A DNA stretch of 64,000 nt from Psychroflexus aestuariivivens (lineage in GTDB: Bacteria > Bacteroidota > Bacteroidia > Flavobacteriales > Flavobacteriaceae): assembly GCF_004010055.1 (NCBI RefSeq), contig NZ_RQVT01000050.1, positions 1 through 64,000 of the forward strand, read 5' to 3'. Below the pieces are notes generated by a model. The model did not search any database. It saw only the letters and a list, made by a program, of their open reading frames with translations, and was not told the DNA's origin. Shown here piece after piece: positions 53,585-60,680 of the stretch (its first letter is position 1; each line of letters starts with the position of its first letter). The translations under genes and the position numbers were made by a program.

Positions 53585-54139
53585 TTATTTTATTTTTCCT
53601 ATTTGTTCAATTTCTTCGGTAGTTAGTCGTCTGAGAAGCTTCCATCTCAAATCTTCAAAAATCTCAATGAAACCTTTATTTTCATGCAGAATTATTCGAG
53701 TCGTGCCTTTTGGTTTTATGCTATCTTCAATAAATTCAATGTATTCCTTTTCTTTTAATTCTTCGTCAGTCAAGCTTGAAGGTGCTACCGTAATTTTAAT
53801 AGATTTTCCTATTATCTTCTTTCCATCTTTAAAGAATGTTGGAGAGCTAATTGTCAGTCTTCCACTTTCTATTGGTCTTAGTCTATAAGTCCGTGTTTCG
53901 CTTTCAGTTGTTACTCAGTTTTGAATTGAAACAGAAGAGCTTTTGTTTGGCCCGCTAATTATTTTGAAATTTTCGAGTCCAGGATTGTCGATTGAGTCAA
54001 ATTTTGCATTTAGTTCGAAAGTTAGTTTTATGATTTCGTCAAACTTGTATTCTTCTTTACCTGTTGTCAATTTGGCTTGTTGTCCAAAAGTAGAGACAGT
54101 TGAAATCAGGAATATTGTCGTTAAAAAAAGGTTTTTCAT
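53585..54139 (-). pseudogene. BatD-like N-terminal protein broken by an in-frame TGA
   Basis: Reading from ATG 54139 (signal peptide NLFLTTIFLISTVSTFGQ) the frame encodes KEEYKFDEIIKLTFELNA, ENFKIISGPNKSSSVSIQN, then TGA at 53917-53915, and continues in the same frame with VTTESETRTYRLRPIESG and GKSIKITVAP to a natural stop at 53585. This is the pattern of BatD-like oxygen-tolerance proteins, where Gly usually follows IQN, so a single GGA to TGA change explains the stop. It lacks the rest of BatD and has no bat neighbours. Probably decayed. Confidence 0.7.
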
Positions 54140-54291
54140 TTCAGTTTTTTTAATTGGCACAACTACAAAATACCACCAAATATAGGCTATTTATATTTCT
54201 TAGTTGCGTTTAAACGTTTAAAAAAGCCTCTTTGGCTCTCTCGAAAGATGAGGATTTTGATTTCACTCTAGCTGGCAAGAATAAGATTTTG

Positions 54292-54299
54292 TTTATTTG
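54292..54299 (+). promoter_or_regulatory. Candidate -7 element of the structured RNA
   Basis: TTTATTTG matches TAnnTTTG in seven of eight positions and ends 13 bases before the first base of the closing stem of the RNA candidate at 54312. Confidence 0.3.
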
Positions 54300-54311
54300 A
54301 TCTTGCTGCTG

Positions 54312-54502
54312 GGCGTGGTGGTTGCGTGAGGGATAGTAGTGGAAATCCTGTGTTTTGTCGCTGTGTTGGTGAGGCTTGCTTTTGTGGAGCTTTCTTAAAA
54401 GATCCCACAAAAGTTTAGCGAACCCACAGCGCAAATGCAGATTGGAACGGATAGCCCGACCCGGGTTTGTTTTCTTTTTTGAAAGCAAACCGGGGACACG
54501 CC
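54312..54502 (+). ncRNA. GC-rich structured RNA candidate, possibly Bacteroidetes 6S-like
   Basis: A roughly 190-base block far richer in GC than its surroundings. It folds as a rod: closing stem GGCGTG (54312-54317) with CACGCC (54497-54502), an inner stem CGCTGTG (54359-54365) with CACAGCG (54425-54431), a distal stem CTTTTGTGG (54379-54387) with CCACAAAAG (54405-54413), and a side hairpin GGTTTG/CAAACC (54464-54491). The single-stranded segments GGGATAGTAGTGGAAATCC and GATTGGAACGGATAGCCC look familiar from other Bacteroidota. A long bulged hairpin fits 6S RNA, but I cannot confirm the family. The 140 bases before it and the 165 after it hold nothing else recognised. Confidence 0.5.
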
Positions 54503-54670
54503 ATAGGTATTTAGATTGTTAGATACGGTGGTTGAGTTTAAGTGTAGTGTGGGGTTTTGGAGTGATTCATTGTCCTTATAAAGTAAAGTTTATTAGAAGC
54601 AAAAATGCTCAATTCATGCATTCACCCCATTATGATTGTACAATATTGTAAATTGTTATCTTACTTGCTC

Positions 54671-55111
54671 TTATTCTTTTGTGTCAACTTCGTTTTCGTT
54701 CATAAATCCAAATAATTGAATTATTCCAAATGTCCCAATTAATCCAATGAATGAAGCTAATAGGTCATAAGGGTCATATACGTTATTTCCACCTAAGTTG
54801 TGGAATTTTAGCTCTTGAGATATAACATAAACTGCAGCGATACTTGATGCAAGTATATTGATATGTTCAACTTTTATTGAGCCAAGTTTTTTATTGTAAT
54901 GTTGACGTACTTGCAAAAGAATTCCTGTTAGTAGAAGCGTTACAATAATAGCTTCTATCAAGTTCGGAATTGAATAGGTAACAATCAGAAGAAAATCTGG
55001 TAAATCATTTTCTAAAATCCAATTTCTGATATATAGCTTATTCAACACAAATATTAAAATTGCTATGCTGAATATATACATCACGTATTTTTTTATCAGT
55101 ATTTCCTTCAT
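54671..55111 (-). CDS. Hypothetical membrane protein with four helices
   Basis: 146 residues with four membrane helices (about 10-25, 42-66, 84-100 and 118-136). The segment HNLGGNNVYDPYDLLASFIGL recalls the DxxDxxxxxxG region of VanZ-like proteins, as do the length and topology, but the match is weak. A short acidic tail (NENEVDTKE) ends it. Single gene, 28 bases downstream of the DUF1428 gene on the same strand. Confidence 0.6.
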   Translation of the reverse strand: MKEILIKKYVMYIFSIAILIFVLNKLYIRNWILENDLPDFLLIVTYSIPNLIEAIIVTLLLTGILLQVRQHYNKKLGSIKVEHINILASSIAAVYVISQELKFHNLGGNNVYDPYDLLASFIGLIGTFGIIQLFGFMNENEVDTKE

Positions 55112-55139
55112 TTTTTCATTATTACACTTTATTTCTCAC

Positions 55140-55520
55140 CTATTCATCTGATTGTAAAAGAGGTTTGAATCCACCATATACCATTCTACTGGCGTCAAAA
55201 ATCAATTTTTTAGGATTGGTCAATGGTGAAACTAATTCTGCCATTCTTGGGTCTGTGGAAACTCTTTTATTGGCTAAATCACGTATCTCTTTTGAAGGAA
55301 AAACAACCCAACCAAATACAATCTCCTCTTCTTCTTTTGCATCTAAGGTCTCTATAAAAGATGTCGTGCCTTCTAAAGACAAATCATCACCAACGAACTC
55401 GAAGTAGGCAATTGCACCATGTTGTTTCCAAATTTCTGCTACTTTTTTAGCGACCCTTTTGTATTCGTCCAAATAAACTCGAGGAATTGGAAGTACGAAG
55501 CCATCAATGTAGTTAGTCAT
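55140..55520 (-). CDS. DUF1428 family protein
   Basis: 126 residues that match the DUF1428 ferredoxin-like fold along the whole length: MTNYIDGFVLPIPRVYLDEYKR, then EIWKQHGAIAYFEFVGDD, IVFGWVVFPSKEIRDLANKRV and MVYGGFKPLL. Members are small cytosolic proteins of unknown role, sometimes near stress or antibiotic-resistance genes. The 281 bases upstream (55521-55801) contain no gene that I can see. Confidence 0.88.
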   Translation of the reverse strand: MTNYIDGFVLPIPRVYLDEYKRVAKKVAEIWKQHGAIAYFEFVGDDLSLEGTTSFIETLDAKEEEEIVFGWVVFPSKEIRDLANKRVSTDPRMAELVSPLTNPKKLIFDASRMVYGGFKPLLQSDE

Positions 55521-55801
55521 ATTTTTATCTTTTGGGTTATAGTATCGTTTTTATGTTTTGTCTAATATGCTAAAATGACCAAATAATAGCGTAATAAAGG
55601 ATTTCAGAGCAATTCACTGTCTGCCCGTATTAAACTTTATAGATTTCAAAATACTGAATTTTAACTACTCAGCCCACATTATCGCTCAACAAATTCTGTC
55701 GGAAAGAGGTCATCCATTTCATTTCTTTCAAATTATATTTTAGAACTCTCTGCTTTCAAACAATCTGAGGGGCTAATATAATACTCACTTTCTTTACAAA
55801 T

Positions 55802-56464
55802 TCACTTGGGTAAATTCTCTAAAATGTCATTAACCGAGGCTCTTTGCTTATAATCAGGATTGAATTGTTTATAAACAATTCTACCATTAGTGTCGATAAT
55901 GAAAGTTGCCGGAACAGGTAGTGTTGCCTGTTTATTTGCATTTGTTTCACTAATTGAGGCATTGAGCTTTTCTTCAATCATTGAGTGATATTCATCTGTA
56001 ACATCAAATTGAACATCAAAAGCTGTCATCACTGAACCGTCAGCGTCTGAAATTACCGTAAAATCAATTCCAGTATTATCTATAGTCTTTTCGGTATTTT
56101 CATAGGTCTCAGGAGTTACAGCGATAATTTTAGCACCGGCATTTTCTATTTCAACCGCTCTTTCTGCAAATTCTGACAAATGTCGGTTACAAACTGGGCA
56201 CCAATAGCCCCTGTAGAAAATAACTACGAGAGGTTGGGTACGGTAAAGTGATTCAAGTGAAATCTCTTCGGAATTACTTGATTTCATTGTAATAACTGGC
56301 GCATTATCGCCAATTTTCAGACCTTTAGGATTTGAATTTTCACTCACTCCATGTTTTTTAATGCCAAGTTCTTGCTTAGTATCTTTTTTCTTTTGATTTG
56401 GTGTATTTTCGTTGCATGCAGCAATTAGTAATATTACTGAAACGACTAGGAATATTTTCTTCAT
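55802..56464 (-). CDS. Peroxiredoxin-like (AhpC/TSA) lipoprotein
   Basis: 220 residues. A lipoprotein signal (VVSVILLIAAC, Cys17) is followed by a linker rich in Lys/Asn and a thioredoxin-fold domain with APVITMKSSNSEEISLESL, FYRGYWCPVCNRHLSEF (C89 and C92), IIAVTPETYENTEKT and PATFIIDTNGRIVYKQF. The CxxC and YRGxWCP context place it with the peroxiredoxin-like/thiol reductase group rather than classical 2-Cys AhpC. It would reduce peroxides or disulfides in the periplasm. Stand-alone gene. Confidence 0.88.
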   Translation of the reverse strand: MKKIFLVVSVILLIAACNENTPNQKKKDTKQELGIKKHGVSENSNPKGLKIGDNAPVITMKSSNSEEISLESLYRTQPLVVIFYRGYWCPVCNRHLSEFAERAVEIENAGAKIIAVTPETYENTEKTIDNTGIDFTVISDADGSVMTAFDVQFDVTDEYHSMIEEKLNASISETNANKQATLPVPATFIIDTNGRIVYKQFNPDYKQRASVNDILENLPK

Positions 56465-56517
56465 ATTTGAATTTTTATTGTTAACAACTTTTTTTAGAAT
56501 TTATTGCCATGACTTGT

Positions 56518-57120
56518 TTACAAATTTACTCCCTTCGCAACTTTCAAAGCATACTGAGCTTTATTATAAGCACTAACCGCTTTCAAATAATCCAATTGTG
56601 ATTGCAGAAAAAAGTGTTGTGCCTGAAAAACTTCAAAGGGTTTAGCCGTACCCAACTTTTGTCTTTCTATACTTTGGTTCAAAGCTTTTGTAGTAAAGTC
56701 TAACGCTTCTTTGGCGGCTTCAATTTGTTCTTTTCCTAATTGCAAATCAGAAGTAGCATTGGCAATTTCTTCGTTGATCTTAACTTTAAATTGCTCTGCT
56801 TCAATTTCATTCAGACGCATTTTACTTTCAAAGGTCTTTTTGTCTCCCTGATAGGTTATTGCTCCCAACGGGATTTTCCACATCAATGAAACATTCAAGG
56901 CTTGTGTAGGATAAAGCTGTTGTGTTTCAGGATATTGAGCAGGGGTCATTGGTGATACATTTCCTCTGATACGACCAAAATAAGAACCGTAAGTACCTAC
57001 ATTTAATTCAGGAATAAGCAGACCCATAATGTATTTTTTTCGTTATATCTCCAAGGCTCTAAATTGTAGTTCATTGGCTTTTATCTCTGGGCGGTTTTGA
57101 TATACTGAATCTTCAGGTTT
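56518..57120 (-). pseudogene. TolC-family outer membrane efflux protein, 5' truncated and with an in-frame stop
   Basis: The frame encodes the C-terminal third of a TolC/CusC-type protein: PEDSVYQNRPEIKANELQ, a stop TAA at 57045-57043, then RKKYIMGLLIPELNVGTYGS, the helical hairpin LQLGKEQIEAAKEALDFTTKALNQS and the terminal LDYLKAVSAYNKAQYALK. A GAA to TAA change would explain the stop. The rest of the protein is missing because the coding match ends at about 57120, inside the 3' end of the kinase gene at 57113. Any product would start at ATG 57027 and lack a signal peptide. I read it as a relic cut by arrival of the neighbouring operon. Confidence 0.82.
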
Positions 57121-58120
57121 TTATTAATAGGGTTCTTGCTTCTTCTAGTAAATCCTTACGATTTTTCAGGTCAATACTTAATGGCAACTGTGCCAAACCA
57201 AGAATCCGCCTTAAGATTTCTACTGCCATAAACTGCATACAAAGGGAATTTTCTAAAGCATGTTTATCCTTATAAAACTTCAAAGCTTTTTCGACTATTT
57301 CGTTGGGTTGATCAGCCATTTTTAAGTGAGCTAAAGTCACACCGATTTCAAATTCTACGTCTCCAAAAAAACAAAATTCTGGATCTATAATTTTGATGCC
57401 CTGCCCCGTCTTCAGCCAGCTTCCTGGAAAATAATCACCATGTAGTAAGTTTTTACCATCCTGTAGATAGCGTTCTCCTAGTGTCTTTACTTTATCTTTT
57501 AAAACTTCGTCTTGTTTATATGGTTTTCCAACCGCCTGCAATCCAGGAAGGATGTCGTCTAAATCAAGACCATTATCTTCTAAGTAAGGATAAATAAATA
57601 TGTGTTCGTGATTGAGCTTACGCATTTCTCTGTTAGGAAGTCTAGCCTCAGTTGTGCTTGTATTAATCCTATTATGGAGTTCTGCTATAAAAGTCATTAG
57701 TTGCTTAAGCTCAGCTTCGTCGATAATGTTTTCTTCCTGATATAAAAATGTATAGTCCACTCCATTTCCTAAATCTTCCAGATTTAAGACGTGATTTTCT
57801 TTATCGACACCATTCAGTTTTGGCATCTTTTTACTTAGCGCTTCTTCTTGTGCAACTAACTGATAAAATTCAGCTTCTCGAAGCGCACGGTCTTCAGGAG
57901 CGGGAACCTGAGGATATTTTTCTACATAGTTTCGACTTTGTTTGATAATAAGACTTCGCTTTCCAGTTTTGACTCGAATCGTGAAATTCATATTACCTGC
58001 TCCGGGTATTTCTATGGCAGTTATCGTTTCATTTAGCTGTAACCATCCCTTGCCTTTGAGGTAGCTTTCTAAACTGTTTTTATTTGCTGTTAATTCCTGT
58101 ACTTGTTTCAAAATTTTCAA
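57113..58120 (-). CDS. Methylthioribose-kinase-like sugar kinase (APH fold)
   Basis: 335 residues, a protein-kinase/APH fold. The N-lobe has IPGAGNMNFTIRVKTG (glycine-rich loop) and SLIIKQSRNYVEKYP (ATP lysine). The catalytic loop is LLHGDYFPGSWL (about 226-237) and the metal site IIDPEFCFFGDVEFEIG (about 246-262). HGDxxxGS and DPEFxFxGxxxFxIG are the motifs of 5-methylthioribose kinase. It is 2 bases downstream of the nucleoside-hydrolase-like gene, the last gene of the SusCD operon. It likely phosphorylates a sugar released from a nucleoside. Exact substrate (ribose, methylthioribose, other) is inference. Confidence 0.85.
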   Translation of the reverse strand: MKILKQVQELTANKNSLESYLKGKGWLQLNETITAIEIPGAGNMNFTIRVKTGKRSLIIKQSRNYVEKYPQVPAPEDRALREAEFYQLVAQEEALSKKMPKLNGVDKENHVLNLEDLGNGVDYTFLYQEENIIDEAELKQLMTFIAELHNRINTSTTEARLPNREMRKLNHEHIFIYPYLEDNGLDLDDILPGLQAVGKPYKQDEVLKDKVKTLGERYLQDGKNLLHGDYFPGSWLKTGQGIKIIDPEFCFFGDVEFEIGVTLAHLKMADQPNEIVEKALKFYKDKHALENSLCMQFMAVEILRRILGLAQLPLSIDLKNRKDLLEEARTLLIKT

Positions 58121-58122
58121 TT

Positions 58123-59202
58123 TTATTTTAAGAGGCTTTCCATTAATTTTTCATGGTAATCTTCTACAATATCGTAACAATAAGTCACTAGAGCGCCTTC
58201 AGTTTCATTACAAATGAGATAATTTTTAAAATGATTTCCTGAAGAATCCAGCTTCATATCATTGGGATGAATTTCAAGATGAGCTTTTAAATTTTCACTT
58301 ACAATATCTTCTGGTGCAATAAGATAATGACTTGCCAAAACGTCGAAAGGATTAAATCCATTTTCCCCTATGGAAGTCCATTGCTGCAACCAGGGTTGAG
58401 ATTTTTCCGCCATCCATTTGGTACCGGCATCTCCCTCGCTCAGTTTTTGCAAATCCTCCTGAGTGATCCAAACTTTATTGGAAATTTCAAAAGGACAAAG
58501 TACAACGGGGATGTCATTCTGAAATAGCACAAGGAAGGCATTGTTATCCAAGTCAAAATTGAGGTCTGGCGCATGCGTAATTTCAGTTTTACCAATTTCA
58601 AAATAGTCAGTTGGACTTCTACGACCAGCCACTAGAACGACTTCTTTTATTTGAGATTTCAGCTCAGGATACAATAAAACCAAAGTGGCGATATTGGTGG
58701 CAGGACCAATAGCCAGGATATGCAGAGGTTCTTTTCTTAGCTGTTCTGCCAAGGCCTCTACAGCCTCGTTAGTTTCTACATTATCCAGAGTAATTGATTC
58801 TCCAGCTCCTTTATAAACAGGTATTTCATAAGGGGCAAACTCGTCTGCCATTTTTTGAGAAAGTCGGTAAGCATCATCAATTCTGGTGTTACCAAATACT
58901 GCACTTATGCCTTTCACATCAATATTTTCAGCTTTAAAAAGCTGTAATATAGCGTAGCCATCATCGACATCGCTGTAGCCTTCACGCTCATAACGTTTCA
59001 TGCCAACTGCAAGATCGGCATCTATCCATACTTTTTTCTTTTCGTTCTGCGTTATGTTTGCATCAGTTTGAGTCAATTCACTTTCGGACGTATCCTCCTT
59101 ACTCAGATCATTAGTTTGATCTTTATTGTTGCTGGCTTCCTGGCAGCTTATCATGACTAACATAGTTAATACGATAAAACTATTTTTAAAAAGCTTATTC
59201 AT
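58123..59202 (-). CDS. Nucleoside hydrolase-like lipoprotein
   Basis: 359 residues with a lipoprotein signal (VLTMLVMISC, Cys20), so it acts in the periplasm or on the membrane. The calcium and substrate aspartates are present but spaced unusually: D61-A-D63, then an insertion of about a dozen residues before DVDD (78-81), where typical enzymes have DxDxGxDD. GPATNIATLVLLYP, VLVAGRRSPTDYFEIG and LNFDLDNNAF follow in order. The C-terminal HDP position reads NPFDVLA, so the catalytic histidine is replaced. It lies between susD and the kinase gene. It is expected to cleave N-glycosidic bonds; specificity unknown. Confidence 0.85.
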   Translation of the reverse strand: MNKLFKNSFIVLTMLVMISCQEASNNKDQTNDLSKEDTSESELTQTDANITQNEKKKVWIDADLAVGMKRYEREGYSDVDDGYAILQLFKAENIDVKGISAVFGNTRIDDAYRLSQKMADEFAPYEIPVYKGAGESITLDNVETNEAVEALAEQLRKEPLHILAIGPATNIATLVLLYPELKSQIKEVVLVAGRRSPTDYFEIGKTEITHAPDLNFDLDNNAFLVLFQNDIPVVLCPFEISNKVWITQEDLQKLSEGDAGTKWMAEKSQPWLQQWTSIGENGFNPFDVLASHYLIAPEDIVSENLKAHLEIHPNDMKLDSSGNHFKNYLICNETEGALVTYCYDIVEDYHEKLMESLLK

Positions 59203-59224
59203 CTTGAATTTGTTTTAGATTAAA

Positions 59225-60670
59225 TTAATTTTCCCACCAATTTTTTGCATTGATGTTATCTCCAACGATTCTTTCTACGGCAGCATCATAATTCTCTTTA
59301 TTCACTGCTTGCTCAGACTCGGGATACAAATAGCGAACAGGGTATCTATCTTCATTAAAGTTATCTGGCCCTGGCTCAAGATCAGGAATACCTGTCCTTC
59401 TAATATTAAACCAGGCTTCGTGGCCTATCATAAAGAGGCTCAGCCACTTTTGCGTAAGTATCTTTTCCAGATTTTCCTGAGTAGAACCATTCAAAGCAAT
59501 AGCTTCTCTTGCAAAATAGTCGCCCGGCAACGAAGCTCCGTAATATTCAAAATGAGCTGCGATGCCGTTTTGATAATATTCATTTGCATCTCCAGAAATA
59601 AAGCCCCTTTCTACTGCTTCAGCCAAAGCAAATTGAACTTCAGAATACAACATTATTTGAGCATCTACTCCGTCTGGCACGGCTCTAAATCTGTCTGATA
59701 ACAATGAAAGATCATTCAGATCAATACCTCTTTCACTTATAGTTTGGCTGCTTAATCCATTTTGCAAACCTCTAAATTCCGGATTTCCCTCAAGTACGCT
59801 TTTGGGAGTAGGTTTAAAAAAAACGTCAAGTCTGGGGTCATTCCATTGTTTTAATTGATTTTCAAAAGTTTCACTCATTTTTAAACCCTGATAGATTCCT
59901 GTTGCTGCATTGAACAATGGAAACTGATTAGGGGCAGCACTCAAATAAGGTAGGACAGCATTATCGGCATTGGATTGTAAAAGCTGACCTCCGTCTGCAA
60001 GTTGTTGTAATTTGCTAAAGTCGGTAAATTTACCGCTAATTCGTATCCTAAATCTCACTTGCAGAGAGTTGGCAAAACGTGCCCATTTAGTAAGATCATT
60101 ATTAAACATAATGTCGCCACGAATACTTTCGTTTGTATTTTCAAGCTGAATAACAGCAGCTTCCAATCTGGCTAGCAGACCATTCTCAGGGTTGGTGTAT
60201 ATCTCTTCTTGTCTATCATAAACTGGTGTGAAATTGAGCTCATTGAATTGAATAGCTTCGCTATAAGGCACATCTCCCCATAAATCGGTAAGTTGAGAAT
60301 AGAGGTAAACTTTGTAAATCTCTGCTACTGCATCATAGGCATCGTTGTACCCTGGCAGTTCTTTCATAGATTCTAAATCTGCCAAAAGGCCAAATATCAT
60401 GTTCCAATAGCCACTATTACTACCTAATTCATAGCGATCAATTCTCTCAAATTCTACATCGGCATTAAATTGCGCCAGGTAGTTATTGAATCTTAAGCCT
60501 TGAATGAAAGTGTGTTCATCGATTTGTTCCAAAATTACATTAGTTAATAAAAATTCCGGACTTACCTCTTGAGGAGCGTTTGGATTATCGTTGATGTCTT
60601 CAAAATTTTCTGTACAACTTAGTGTAAATAATAAAATTACTGAAAGCAAAAAAGCTTGTATATGTTTCAT
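59225..60670 (-). CDS. SusD/RagB family lipoprotein, nutrient binding
   Basis: 481 residues with a lipoprotein signal (SVILLFTLSC, Cys19) followed by NFEDINDNPNAPQEVSPEFLLTN, the characteristic start of SusD-like type 2 proteins. TPR-like helices support the ligand site, with SQLTDLWGDVPYSEA, a segment common in the family, near 140-155. SusD proteins sit on the cell surface and lid the paired SusC barrel. The ligand is not readable, but the downstream hydrolase suggests a nucleoside or a nucleoside-bearing compound. Confidence 0.93.
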   Translation of the reverse strand: MKHIQAFLLSVILLFTLSCTENFEDINDNPNAPQEVSPEFLLTNVILEQIDEHTFIQGLRFNNYLAQFNADVEFERIDRYELGSNSGYWNMIFGLLADLESMKELPGYNDAYDAVAEIYKVYLYSQLTDLWGDVPYSEAIQFNELNFTPVYDRQEEIYTNPENGLLARLEAAVIQLENTNESIRGDIMFNNDLTKWARFANSLQVRFRIRISGKFTDFSKLQQLADGGQLLQSNADNAVLPYLSAAPNQFPLFNAATGIYQGLKMSETFENQLKQWNDPRLDVFFKPTPKSVLEGNPEFRGLQNGLSSQTISERGIDLNDLSLLSDRFRAVPDGVDAQIMLYSEVQFALAEAVERGFISGDANEYYQNGIAAHFEYYGASLPGDYFAREAIALNGSTQENLEKILTQKWLSLFMIGHEAWFNIRRTGIPDLEPGPDNFNEDRYPVRYLYPESEQAVNKENYDAAVERIVGDNINAKNWWEN

Positions 60671-60680
60671 GATAAGTATA

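Noticed and set aside
53585-54139. Selenocysteine or programmed read-through at the TGA of the BatD-like gene
   Set aside because: No redox context, no hairpin that I can identify after the codon and no other selenoprotein genes; a nonsense mutation is simpler.
54210-54488. A 92-codon minus-strand open frame
   Set aside because: It reads through the stems of the structured RNA candidate, its product is rich in Lys, His and Gln without any domain, and the base-paired arms explain the openness of the frame.
50357-55520. Integron gene-cassette array
   Set aside because: Only one attC-like block is visible, genes are not separated by regular repeats and there is no integrase in the window.
59309-59698. 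A 129-codon plus-strand frame inside the susD gene
   Set aside because: It is antisense to a clear SusD protein and shows no recognisable family.
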